From Desulfobulbaceae bacterium BRH_c16a (GTDB lineage: Bacteria > Desulfobacterota > Desulfobulbia > Desulfobulbales > Desulfocapsaceae): a DNA stretch of 64,000 nucleotides. Where the stretch lies: assembly GCA_000961725.1 (NCBI GenBank), contig LADS01000059.1:62001-126000 (forward strand), given 5' to 3'. Below the pieces are notes generated by a model. The model was not told the DNA's origin and did no database searches. It saw only the letters and a list, made by a program, of their open reading frames with translations. The position numbers and the translations under genes were made by a program. This document shows positions 32,901-40,550 of this stretch, in pieces (the first letter of the stretch is position 1; each line of letters begins with the position of its first letter).

Positions 32901-34889
32901 ATGAAAAGGATGATTCTGGTTTTGCTGGCTTTGCCGATTGCCGCACCCTCATCGGGTTTTGCCGAGGTCCACGGGGAAATCAATGCGGGAATCAGGGCAA
33001 ACGATTTCGACGATGAAAGTGCAAGATTCGATGAATACCGCGACAGGAGCGACGGGCTGTTCGGCAGTGCCGATATCCTGATGGACAGCGAAACCTCCTT
33101 CCTGGGCGCTTCCGTCGAGAACCCGGCCCTGGACGATCAGTACTATAATCTGCGGGGGGGGCTCTTCGGTCTTTTTAAAGGCGAAATTTTTTATGATGAA
33201 CTGACCCATCAATTATCCTACAACGCTCTGACCCCGGCCGCTGGAATCGGCAGCGACGTCCTTTTCGTCCCCGATCCTGTGCCGCCGGTGAGCGCCTGGT
33301 CTGATTTTGACTATAATGTCGAGGTAAAGACACTTGGCGCTCAATTTACCGTTGATACTCATAATCCTTTTTACTTTAAGGCCTCGGCGGATCAGCAGCG
33401 CAAAGAAGGCATCATGCCCTATGGACTCTACAACTCGGGAACCTTTAAACTGGCCATGCCGATCGATTACACAACCTACAACACGTTGCTCGAAACCGGC
33501 TATCGCAGTAAGGAAACCACCGCCGCCCTGATTGCCGGGTACAGTTATTTCGACAATGACTTTGATGTCTTGACCTTGAGGTTCGGAGGGGAGCTGGAGG
33601 AATACAGCACTCCGATCGACAATTACAGCTACAATTTCAGCGGCCGTGTGACGCAGCGACTGCCTATGGAGAGTCTGCTTGCTCTGAAGGCAGCCTTCAA
33701 TCATCACCTCAGCGAAGCCGATTTCAGCAAATACGTGAGCATTGCCTCACCTGAGGCCGATAATGAGTTCGACGGCGACGTGCGCTACATTCGGGGCAGT
33801 GCAGTCCTCACTTCTCAATGGGATAAGATGCTCGATACCCGGCTGTATTACAGCTATGTCAATCGTGAAAACGAATCCGATGAAATCACCTCTATCACCG
33901 GCGGTACTCGAACGAACCACCTGTTTGAGTACGACAAGCATCAGGCCGGTCTGGATGCAAATTATCGCTTGAGCAAAGTGAATAAGCTCAGCGGCGGTTA
34001 TGAATTCGACGCTACGGACCGCACCAGGGAGGATGCCGAACAGACTTTCGATAATCTGCTGTTCGCCCAGTTGAAAAACACCTCGCTGGACTGGATGAGT
34101 GCCATGTTCCGGCTGGAATATTTGAATCGATGGTCCGATTCCGATTACAGCGAGGAAACTTTGAGCGGCGACGGTCTGATTCACGAATTTTTCACACCAT
34201 TCGATTACGCCACAAAGGACCGCTATCGGGCAAAAGTTGCCTTTGAGTTCAATCCGCTGGAGAGACTGGGGCTGGGGTTGAGCTATAGCCTGGTGTTTGA
34301 CGATTACGATGCCACCCAGTTTGGGCTGCAGAAAGACCAGCGGCACGAGCTTTACGCCGATGCAAACATGCAGTTGCCGGCAAAAATCAAGCTGGATACG
34401 TACGCAGGCTACGAGTATACCGAGAGCGAGTTCGACTCCCGTCGCTTTAATCCGGGCGGTGCGGATCCGACCTTGCCTCCCGATGCCCTTAACTTCAACT
34501 GGAGTGAGGAATTCGACTACGATTTCTTTGTTATCGGCAGCAAGGTGTTTATTCCGATAATCGCCAGGCTGGACCTGGTATTGAATGCCGACTACCAGTT
34601 CGTTGACGGTAATATCGACTTTGCCCGTTCTGCGGCTGCCGGAGCACCATTGGGAACGATAACTGAAGCAGATGACTACTACAAGACCACAGCCGGGATC
34701 AAAAGCATCTATAAGGCTGACGATCAATGGTCGATCACGCTCGGTTACGCGTATGAGAAGTCGAACCTTGACGACTGGCGGTACGACAACTTTACCTACA
34801 GGTCGGGATCAGTCTATCTCAGCGGGGATGGCCTGGACAGGGATTATGAGGTGCATCAGGTCTATGCGTTAACGTCTTATCGATTCTAA
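32901..34889 (+). CDS. MtrB/PioB-type outer-membrane beta-barrel porin
   Basis: A 662-aa exported protein (signal peptide to about residue 21, FAE) of alternating amphipathic strands ending in Phe, the outer-membrane insertion signal. It has the length and periplasmic start (GEINAGIRA) of MtrB/PioB barrels that sheath a decaheme cytochrome. No cysteine occurs, so the N-terminal CxxC of Shewanella MtrB is absent. GGAGG at 32889 sets the start. With the decaheme protein it forms a trans-outer-membrane electron conduit. Confidence 0.92.
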   Translation: MKRMILVLLALPIAAPSSGFAEVHGEINAGIRANDFDDESARFDEYRDRSDGLFGSADILMDSETSFLGASVENPALDDQYYNLRGGLFGLFKGEIFYDELTHQLSYNALTPAAGIGSDVLFVPDPVPPVSAWSDFDYNVEVKTLGAQFTVDTHNPFYFKASADQQRKEGIMPYGLYNSGTFKLAMPIDYTTYNTLLETGYRSKETTAALIAGYSYFDNDFDVLTLRFGGELEEYSTPIDNYSYNFSGRVTQRLPMESLLALKAAFNHHLSEADFSKYVSIASPEADNEFDGDVRYIRGSAVLTSQWDKMLDTRLYYSYVNRENESDEITSITGGTRTNHLFEYDKHQAGLDANYRLSKVNKLSGGYEFDATDRTREDAEQTFDNLLFAQLKNTSLDWMSAMFRLEYLNRWSDSDYSEETLSGDGLIHEFFTPFDYATKDRYRAKVAFEFNPLERLGLGLSYSLVFDDYDATQFGLQKDQRHELYADANMQLPAKIKLDTYAGYEYTESEFDSRRFNPGGADPTLPPDALNFNWSEEFDYDFFVIGSKVFIPIIARLDLVLNADYQFVDGNIDFARSAAAGAPLGTITEADDYYKTTAGIKSIYKADDQWSITLGYAYEKSNLDDWRYDNFTYRSGSVYLSGDGLDRDYEVHQVYALTSYRF

Positions 34890-34966
34890 CACCACACAAG
34901 GGGGTACTCTTTTGAGCACCCCCTTGAGCGTGAAAAACAAGAAATGAATTTCTAAGATACTAATCC
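34889..34966. repeat. Palindromic intergenic repeat, copy C (composite)
   Basis: A perfect hairpin at 34897-34926 (CAAGGGGGT-a-CTC, TTTT loop, GAG-c-ACCCCCTTG) is followed by half of the larger palindrome (34930-34963, AACAAGAAATGAATTTCT). The same two modules, in the opposite orientation, occur at 40428-40525. The right half ends in the stop codon of the DHH-CBS gene. It fills the gap between two convergent genes and may act as a bidirectional transcription stop. Confidence 0.82.
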
Positions 34967-36261
34967 GGCAGCAGATCATAGTAGTAGGTGAGGATGTCGG
35001 TCCTGGTGACGATGCCGATCATTTTGTTGTCCTGGACCACGGGGAGATGGCCGACATCGTTTTCGATCATGAGCCGGGCTGCTACAGATGGGGATTCTCC
35101 CGGGCCGATGGTCAGGATATTCCTGGCCATAAAGGCTTTGACCGGGCTGTCCCATTGCGTCTCTTTCTTTATTTTCTTCAAATCCCAGAGGACGATGATA
35201 CCTTGAATCGTTTCGTCCTCCAAGACCATCACTCCCCTGATTTTCTTACTGGCCATGAGGGTCTGAACTTCACGCATCGGCGTCTCGGGAGTGACGGAGA
35301 TGACCGGGAAGGACATGATGTCCGAAATCCGGACGGCTTCCGAACTTTTTGCCTTGAGCAGGGTGATGATTTTGTTTCTGGCCTCCTCGGCCGACATCTC
35401 TGCGCTTTTTAGAGTTGCGGAACCTGCGCCGCTGTGGCCGCCGCCACCGAATACACTGAGGATCTGGCCGACATCTATGTTGTCCACGCCGCTCCTGCCG
35501 ATAATGGAGTGGCGGTCGTCGCTGGAAAAAATGACGAAGAGTGCGTCGACATTGACAATCTTCCGGTACATATTGACTACCGCCGCCAGATTCGGCACCT
35601 TCTTGTTCAGTGTAACGTGGTTGAAGCCGACGGTTTGCCCGGAGATCGTGTGTTTTTCCGTCTTCTTCATCATCTGAAAAAGAATTTCCTTTTGATTTTC
35701 CTCATAGGGCGGGTTAAGGAAAAAGCCGGCAACATTCAGGTCGGCGTGGTTCTCAAGGAGAAAGGCGGCTGCCCGGGCATCTTCGGCTTTGGTCGAGGGG
35801 AAGGTAAGATGGCCGGTATCCTCATACAGCCCTATCAGCATGACGGTAGAGTCAAGAGCGGAAAGCTTGAGACCCCGCTTTTGTATCTCCCTAATGAAAA
35901 GGGTCACCGTTGCCCCGATCCGCTCCTTGCACGACCACCTGGCCTGGATATCGCCGCCGGCAATCGCATGATGGTCCCAGAGATCGATCTCGAGGTCCTC
36001 TCGTTTGGCCAGCTTGTCCATCCGGTCAAGGCGCTGCCATTGATCGGTGTCGACGACAACCAGTTTGGTCACCTCATCGTGCCGAACCTCGTGGGGCAGG
36101 ATCAGATTGAAGGCGGTCTTGTGAGTTGACAGGAACTGTTCGACGTTTTTATTGGTCATTTTCGGGACTACCCCGATGCAGCCGGGATAGAGGATAGTCG
36201 CGGCGATCACCGAGGCCAGTCCGTCGAAGTCGGTGTTCTTGTGGGTTGTCGCAATGAGCAT
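34960..36261 (-). CDS. DHH-DHHA1 phosphoesterase with CBS pair
   Basis: A 433-aa protein. The N-terminal DHH phosphoesterase (THKNTDFDGLAS, then DHHA near 93-97) is followed by DHHA1 with GGGGHSGAGSA (about 275-285) and two CBS motifs (about 310-430). This is the N-terminal half of the large DHH-CBS-polyA-polymerase proteins of delta-proteobacteria, but the nucleotidyltransferase part is absent here. The likely activity is Mn-dependent hydrolysis of a phosphoester such as pyrophosphate or nanoRNA; the exact substrate is not decided by sequence. The stop codon lies within a repeat element. Confidence 0.85.
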   Translation of the reverse strand: MLIATTHKNTDFDGLASVIAATILYPGCIGVVPKMTNKNVEQFLSTHKTAFNLILPHEVRHDEVTKLVVVDTDQWQRLDRMDKLAKREDLEIDLWDHHAIAGGDIQARWSCKERIGATVTLFIREIQKRGLKLSALDSTVMLIGLYEDTGHLTFPSTKAEDARAAAFLLENHADLNVAGFFLNPPYEENQKEILFQMMKKTEKHTISGQTVGFNHVTLNKKVPNLAAVVNMYRKIVNVDALFVIFSSDDRHSIIGRSGVDNIDVGQILSVFGGGGHSGAGSATLKSAEMSAEEARNKIITLLKAKSSEAVRISDIMSFPVISVTPETPMREVQTLMASKKIRGVMVLEDETIQGIIVLWDLKKIKKETQWDSPVKAFMARNILTIGPGESPSVAARLMIENDVGHLPVVQDNKMIGIVTRTDILTYYYDLLPD

Positions 36262-36288
36262 GGGGTGGTTGCCGGGTTGGGGGTGTGA

Positions 36289-36308
36289 TTATTGGAGTGG
36301 ACCAATAA
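36289..36308 (-). promoter_or_regulatory. 7-bp inverted repeat in the DHH-SprT gap
   Basis: TTATTGG and CCAATAA flank six bases, 28 bp upstream of the DHH-CBS start and 148 bp before the SprT-like gene. It may be an operator. The remaining 36262-36455 sequence has nothing else I can support. Confidence 0.35.
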
Positions 36309-36455
36309 AATAATTTTAAGTACCACGTATAAGAAGCTAATATACCAAGAATAATAGGAATTTCAAGGCAATATCGCGAAAATTGCCCTGCATGACTTGT
36401 CTCCCGGGAAAAAGAGCGCTATGGTAACCTCGAAAAAAACAGAGAAGGAGCCGGC

Positions 36456-37583
36456 ATGGGGGTGGATTTGAATATCAATGTATTGCAGCAGCTCTGGCTG
36501 CAGCAGCTGCATCGGGAATTTGACGATATCTGCCTGAGTCATGGCATCTCGCTGGAACCTCCGATCTTTGAAATCTCCGGATCGGTGAAGGTGTATGGTT
36601 GCTGGCTGCCGGCGACCAGGACTCTGCGTCTCAGCCGTCATCTGATCTTGCACCATTCCTGGGCCGTGACTCTGCAGGTGCTGAAGCATGAAATGGCCCA
36701 TCAGCTGTGCAGCGAATGGCATCGAGGACACATGACGGCGCACGGCGAGGACTTTCATCGGTCCTGCGAGCTGCTGGGAGTCCTGCCGGAATTCCGGCGG
36801 GCGGGGACAATCCTGCCTGAGATGGTGGCAGCGGTTGCGGCCCCGTCGAAGCTGTCCGAACAAGGTCGGAAGTGTATGGCCAGGATCGAAAAACTCCTGG
36901 CTCTCGGGCGATCGGCAAACGAGCATGAGGCATCGCTTGCCATGGAGAAGGCCAATGAACTGATCGAAAAACACCACCTGCATGGCCTGAGCGCTGGTCT
37001 GAAGCCTCATTATGCCTATGTGATAATAGACAGGAAGAAGAAACGGATTCCCGGTTATCAGCGGCATATCTGCTCGATCCTGCAGGAATTCTTTTTTGTC
37101 CGTGTAGTGTTGTCGCAGCTCTATGATCCTGTCTCGAGCGAGAGTTACAAAACCATCGAACTGTTCGGCACTCCGGAAAATACTGCTATTGCCGAATACT
37201 GTTATCATTTTCTCGAAAACCGGCTGGCCTTGCTCTGGTCACAGAACGGCAAAAAATTTTCGGGCCGCACCCAAACCGAAAAAAACAGTTATTATCTGGG
37301 CCTCTTGCGTGGTTTTTCCCTGAAGCTGCGGGCGCAGAAGGAGACCCGGGCGACGAGCATCCTCCGACCGGAGACGGGGGCGCTGATGCTGGCTGACGAA
37401 CAGCGGCTGGCGGCGTTTGTCGGGATGCGTTACCCCCGGCTTCGCAGGTCTCCGAGTCGGGGGGTCAAGATCTATGGCGGCACCTACAACGAAGGCGTGG
37501 AGATGGGCAAGACAATCACCTTCACCGACGGCATTGCCGCGAGTAAAAAAAGCACCTTCGGCGGCTTGTTGCCGCACGGATAA
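36456..37583 (+). CDS. SprT-like zinc protease domain fused to DUF2786
   Basis: A 375-aa cytoplasmic protein. The N-terminal part (about 1-115) has the SprT-type zinc site LKHEMAHQLC with a third ligand in GEDFHRSC. The next region (about 130-165) is a DUF2786 motif (IEKLLALGRSANEHEASLAMEKANELIEKHHL), followed by a long basic tail of unknown function. SprT/Spartan proteins act on DNA-protein crosslinks in eukaryotes; the bacterial role is unclear. AAGGAG precedes the start. It is the first gene of a run with the Mth938-like gene 115 bp further on. Confidence 0.82.
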   Translation: MGVDLNINVLQQLWLQQLHREFDDICLSHGISLEPPIFEISGSVKVYGCWLPATRTLRLSRHLILHHSWAVTLQVLKHEMAHQLCSEWHRGHMTAHGEDFHRSCELLGVLPEFRRAGTILPEMVAAVAAPSKLSEQGRKCMARIEKLLALGRSANEHEASLAMEKANELIEKHHLHGLSAGLKPHYAYVIIDRKKKRIPGYQRHICSILQEFFFVRVVLSQLYDPVSSESYKTIELFGTPENTAIAEYCYHFLENRLALLWSQNGKKFSGRTQTEKNSYYLGLLRGFSLKLRAQKETRATSILRPETGALMLADEQRLAAFVGMRYPRLRRSPSRGVKIYGGTYNEGVEMGKTITFTDGIAASKKSTFGGLLPHG

Positions 37584-37698
37584 ACTGGAGCGGGAAATAA
37601 TGAACAGGGTGCACGGGTTGCAAAGTGAAGAAGACGCTTTATATAAGAAAAAAGGGATGAATACATCCGACAGCATATCACAGGAAAAGGAGGATACG

Positions 37699-38079
37699 AT
37701 GGAACATAATCCCTCAGAATCTCCACGCATTCTCTCTTCCGGCTGGGGTAAAATGGTGGTCGATGGACTTGGCCGGGGCAAGGACTTCAAACTCTGGCCC
37801 GGCGGTGGCAGAAACTGGGACTGGTCGGAACACGGCACCGGCCATAGTCGAGGTGTTCAACCGGGCGACGTGGAGGAACTCATAGCCCATGGCTGCGAGG
37901 TGGTTATTTTAACAACCGGTCGTTTGCGAAGGCTCAGGATCGGCCGGTCGACTCTCGATATCCTGGACGAAAAGGGGATAGAAACGATTGTTGTCGATAC
38001 CGAAAAAGGTATCGCGCTGTATAACGAATTTGCCCAACAGGGCAAGGCGGCGGGTGGACTATTCCATTCAACCTGCTGA
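37699..38079 (+). CDS. Mth938-like domain protein
   Basis: A 126-aa protein of the Mth938/NDUFAF3-like fold (SSGWGKMVVDG, KDFKLWPGGGRNWDW, VEELIAHGCEVVILTTGRLRRLR, GIETIVVDTEKGIALYNE). Its function is unknown; the eukaryotic relative is an assembly factor of complex I. I start it at ATG 37699 because AAGGAGG lies 5-12 bases upstream. An ATG at 37600 in the same frame would add a stretch of 33 polar residues that resembles no family member. A strong terminator follows. Confidence 0.85.
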   Translation: MEHNPSESPRILSSGWGKMVVDGLGRGKDFKLWPGGGRNWDWSEHGTGHSRGVQPGDVEELIAHGCEVVILTTGRLRRLRIGRSTLDILDEKGIETIVVDTEKGIALYNEFAQQGKAAGGLFHSTC

Positions 38080-38084
38080 GACAA

Positions 38085-38119
38085 CAATGGCCAATCACCG
38101 AGTCGGCGATTGGCCATTG
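38085..38119 (+). terminator. Rho-independent terminator, 12-bp perfect stem
   Basis: CAATGGCCAATC (38085-38096) and GATTGGCCATTG (38108-38119) pair perfectly and are followed by GTCTTTTCTCTTT. It ends the Mth938-like transcript and may also stop the convergent Hsp20 transcript. Confidence 0.85.
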
Positions 38120-38143
38120 GTCTTTTCTCTTTATTGCCGTTCG

Positions 38144-38530
38144 TTAGCCTGCCTTGATTTCAATCTGCCTCGGTTTGGCGGACTCGGATTTCGGCAGGCG
38201 GAGTCGCAGGACTCCCTCTTTCAATTCGGCATTGACTTTGCCGATGCTGATGGTTTGCGGAACGGAAAAGGTTCTTCTGAACTCAACTTCACCGAACTCC
38301 TCCCAGCCGGCAACCCCGGCAGTTTTCATCTTTCTCACGCCGGAAAGGGCAAGCCTGCCGTTCTCGATATTGACGGTAACGTCATCCCTGCTTACACCCG
38401 GCATATCGGCATACAGCAGAATTTCATCTTCATTTTCAAGAATATCGACAAAGGGCGCCACAGTTGGCAGCTGACGGTTCTGTGCGCTCAGGCTTTCTTC
38501 GCTTACTGTAAGTTCTTTTTGCTCATTCAT
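38144..38530 (-). CDS. Hsp20/alpha-crystallin chaperone (second copy)
   Basis: A 128-aa small heat-shock protein. It has an alpha-crystallin domain (about 30-120; PFVDILENEDEILLYADMPG, then a C-terminal GVLRLRLPKSE). It binds unfolding proteins and prevents aggregation, without ATP. The start at 38530 is set by GGAGGTGA at good distance; an in-frame start at 38566 would overlap the upstream gene. It forms a two-gene operon with the 38559 gene. An I-x-I/V-type oligomerisation motif at the end (RQIEIKAG) is only partial. Confidence 0.92.
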   Translation of the reverse strand: MNEQKELTVSEESLSAQNRQLPTVAPFVDILENEDEILLYADMPGVSRDDVTVNIENGRLALSGVRKMKTAGVAGWEEFGEVEFRRTFSVPQTISIGKVNAELKEGVLRLRLPKSESAKPRQIEIKAG

Positions 38531-38558
38531 AAAGTTCACCTCCATATTCAGGAAATTA

Positions 38559-38993
38559 TCAGCCAATGGCGATCTGTATGGGTTTTGCCTTCTCGACTTT
38601 GGGGAGACGCAGGGTCAAGATTCCGTCTTTTAAGGCGGCCTCCACTCCGGCTGATTCCACGTCCGACGGCAGGGTGAAGCTTCGGGTAAAAGATGTTTCT
38701 CCTCGTTCTATGCGATGGGCTTTGTAGCCTTCCGGGGTGTCCGTTTTCCTGGTCCCACTGATCTCCAGGTAACTGCCCTGGATTTTGATGCTCAGGTTGT
38801 CCTTTGCAATCCCCGGGACTTCTACCCTGATCTCCAGCCGGTCACCGACATCGTACAGATTGGTGCGAGGGCCGACCTCGGCAACACCGCCTCTCGATGC
38901 CGTCGGCCGGTATAAGCCATAATTATGGAAAAGCGATTGCAGCATATCCATGGTTTTAAACATACGGTCAAATTCGTTCACTCTTGTCCACAT
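38559..38993 (-). CDS. Hsp20/alpha-crystallin chaperone (first copy)
   Basis: A 144-aa small heat-shock protein whose alpha-crystallin domain spans about residues 38-135 (PRTNLYDVGDRLEIRVEVPG to GILTLRLPKVEKAKP). It is a diverged paralog of the next gene, with which it can form mixed oligomers (inferred). ATG 38993 is preceded by GGAGGAAG. This is the first gene after a promoter at 39095-39122. Tandem divergent Hsp20 pairs are usual in anaerobic Desulfobacterota. Confidence 0.92.
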   Translation of the reverse strand: MWTRVNEFDRMFKTMDMLQSLFHNYGLYRPTASRGGVAEVGPRTNLYDVGDRLEIRVEVPGIAKDNLSIKIQGSYLEISGTRKTDTPEGYKAHRIERGETSFTRSFTLPSDVESAGVEAALKDGILTLRLPKVEKAKPIQIAIG

Positions 38994-39094
38994 ATCTTCC
39001 TCCTTCCTTTCTGGTTTTTTGCTTTTTACCTGTCTCGCATTTTCGATCAAAATAATCCTCACGGATTAAGTCGATTTCCTCTTAAGATGTTTAC

Positions 39095-39122
39095 AAAATA
39101 ATTACTCGAAGAAAAGTGTCAA
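39095..39122 (-). promoter_or_regulatory. Sigma-70-type promoter of the Hsp20 pair
   Basis: On the minus strand, TTGACA (39122-39117) and TATTTT (39100-39095) are 16 bp apart, about 100 bp before the first Hsp20 start. There is no CIRCE element and no good RpoH box, so heat control is not visible here. The AT-rich stretch 39120-39190 lies just upstream and could act as an UP-type element. Confidence 0.5.
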
Positions 39123-39229
39123 TAACAAAAAATTACTAAATATAATATTCGAATGACATTACTATTTAAAATAAAATTTATTTAGTAATTTAAGGGTTGC
39201 TGCAGTTCAACGATAATTTCGAACATGCG

Positions 39230-39258
39230 TTGACAAAAGCAACCGAGTCAATTAAGAG
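39230..39258 (+). promoter_or_regulatory. Possible promoter of the thi operon
   Basis: A perfect -35 TTGACA (39230-39235) is followed by a weak -10 (TAAGAG) after 17 bp, about 12 bp ahead of the THI box. The -10 is poor, so this is only a candidate start for the riboswitch leader. Confidence 0.35.
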
Positions 39259-39267
39259 AGCATATAT

Positions 39268-39348
39268 CGCTAGGGGTGCAGTAAGCGCTGAGAGGAAGAC
39301 ATCCAACCCTATGAACCTGATCCGGGTAATGCCGGCGAAGGGAAGCGG
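39268..39348 (+). ncRNA. TPP (THI-box) riboswitch
   Basis: The TPP aptamer signature is clear: TAGGGGTGC, then GCTGAGA, a P3 arm, CCCTATGAACCTGATC and GGGTAATGCCGGCGAAGGGAAG. It controls thiSGHE downstream in response to thiamine diphosphate. GGAAGCGGCT at its 3' end (39341-39350) can pair with AGCCGCTTTCC (39390-39400), which is the left arm of the terminator. That gives a direct antiterminator/terminator switch. Confidence 0.95.
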
Positions 39349-39388
39349 CTGCTCGGTACCGGGAGTCCCGGGCACGAAGAATGGTCAC

Positions 39389-39427
39389 AAGCCGCTTTCC
39401 CGCAGTAAGGGGGAGCGGCTTTTTTTA
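39389..39427 (+). terminator. Riboswitch-controlled intrinsic terminator
   Basis: AAGCCGCTTTCCC (39389-39401) and GGGGGAGCGGCTT (39409-39421) form a 13-bp stem followed by TTTTTTATTTTTTT. It should form when TPP is bound and halt transcription about 27 bp before thiS. A second short hairpin (39359-39371) lies between aptamer and terminator. Confidence 0.9.
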
Positions 39428-39453
39428 TTTTTTTCGGGTGTGCGGGAAGGTGT

Positions 39454-39657
39454 ATGGAAATTGTGATCCGTATCAACGGCAAGGATGAGCGGCGGAAGGC
39501 AGGCACCATAGCCGAACTGGTGGCAGGCAGGGGACTGGCCCCAGGTTCGCTGGTCGTCGAATATAACGGCCGGATCATCAAGCAGGATGACTGGGTTAAA
39601 GTGATGCTCCGCCAGGGTGATGAACTGGAGCTGTTAAATTTTGTCGGGGGAGGTTGA
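39454..39657 (+). CDS. thiS: Sulfur carrier protein ThiS
   Basis: A 67-aa ubiquitin-like protein ([28 protein letters not shown]) ending in Gly-Gly, plus an extra final Gly (VGGG). As ThiS it is thiocarboxylated at the C-terminus and donates sulfur to the thiazole ring made by ThiG. The extra glycine after the GG tail is worth noting, since the C-terminal GG is normally terminal; trimming or use of the last two residues is possible. It is the first gene after the TPP riboswitch. Confidence 0.93.
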   Translation: MEIVIRINGKDERRKAGTIAELVAGRGLAPGSLVVEYNGRIIKQDDWVKVMLRQGDELELLNFVGGG

Positions 39658-39662
39658 ACACA

Positions 39663-40430
39663 ATGGATGAGAAATTAAGCATAGGCGGCCATTTTTTCAC
39701 CAGCCGCCTGTTTACCGGCACCGGAAAGTTTGCGGCCAGCGAATGGATCCCAAGAATGCTTGGCGCAAGCGGGTCGGAGATGATCACCGTAGCGCTCAGG
39801 CGAATCGACCAGGGTGGCACGACTGAAAATATCCTCGATTTCATCCCGGAAGGGGTGGTGCTGCTGCCGAATACTTCCGGGGCGCGTACCGCCGAAGAGG
39901 CGGTGCGTATCGCCCGCATCGCCAAAGCGGCAGGATGCGGCAATTTCATCAAGATCGAAGTGATTACCGATATGAAGTACCTCATGCCCGATAATTACGA
40001 GACCTTGAAGGCTACCGAGATCCTTGCCCGGGAGGACTTCATCGTCCTGCCCTATGTTCTGCCCGATCTGCCTCTTGCCAAAAGGCTCGAAGATGCCGGG
40101 GCTGCGGCGGTCATGCCGCTTGGTTCGCCGATAGGCAGCAACCGTGGGCTTCTGACGAGGGACCTGATTGCCATGCTCATTGAGAACTGCCGGGTGCCGG
40201 TGGTCGTCGATGCCGGAATCGGCAGGCCGTCCCAGGCCGCCGAAGCGATGGAAATGGGCGCCGACGCGGTGCTTGTCAACACCGCCATCGCCACCGCCGA
40301 AGACCCGGCGATGATGGGCCGGGCCTTTGGCCTGGCGGTCGAAGCGGGGCGTCTCGGCTATCTCGCAAGACTTGCCGGGCAGAGCAAAACCGCTCGGGCC
40401 TCGTCGCCGCTGACCGGTTTTCTGGATTAG
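39663..40430 (+). CDS. thiG: Thiazole synthase ThiG
   Basis: A 255-aa TIM-barrel enzyme that forms the thiazole phosphate from deoxyxylulose 5-phosphate, ThiS thiocarboxylate and dehydroglycine. The catalytic Lys is in FIKIEVITD (about residue 100), and the phosphate loop is [27 protein letters not shown] start it at ATG 39663 after GGGGGAGGT; an in-frame TTG at 39654 would overlap thiS. The stop (TAG, 40428-40430) forms the first bases of the palindromic repeat. Confidence 0.96.
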   Translation: MDEKLSIGGHFFTSRLFTGTGKFAASEWIPRMLGASGSEMITVALRRIDQGGTTENILDFIPEGVVLLPNTSGARTAEEAVRIARIAKAAGCGNFIKIEVITDMKYLMPDNYETLKATEILAREDFIVLPYVLPDLPLAKRLEDAGAAAVMPLGSPIGSNRGLLTRDLIAMLIENCRVPVVVDAGIGRPSQAAEAMEMGADAVLVNTAIATAEDPAMMGRAFGLAVEAGRLGYLARLAGQSKTARASSPLTGFLD

Positions 40431-40525
40431 TAACTTACAGATTGATTTCTTGTTTTTTTCAAGAAATCAATCTGTCTCAAGGTACTTATACCCCTCAAGG
40501 GGGCACTGAAAAGAGTACCCCCTTG
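40428..40525. repeat. Palindromic intergenic repeat, copy B (complete, two modules)
   Basis: Module 1: a perfect 16-bp stem ACAGATTGATTTCTTG (40437-40452) with its complement at 40460-40475, T7 loop, flanked by TAGTAACTT and CTCAAGGTACTTA. Module 2: a hairpin from CAAGGGGG (40496) to CCCCCTTG (40525), interrupted by one mismatch. Module 1 matches 13650-13709 reversed; both modules match 34889-34966 reversed. It sits between thiG and thiH, just before the thiH ribosome binding site. Confidence 0.9.
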
Positions 40526-40550
40526 TGGGGTGTTAAGGGAGGAAGGGCAG

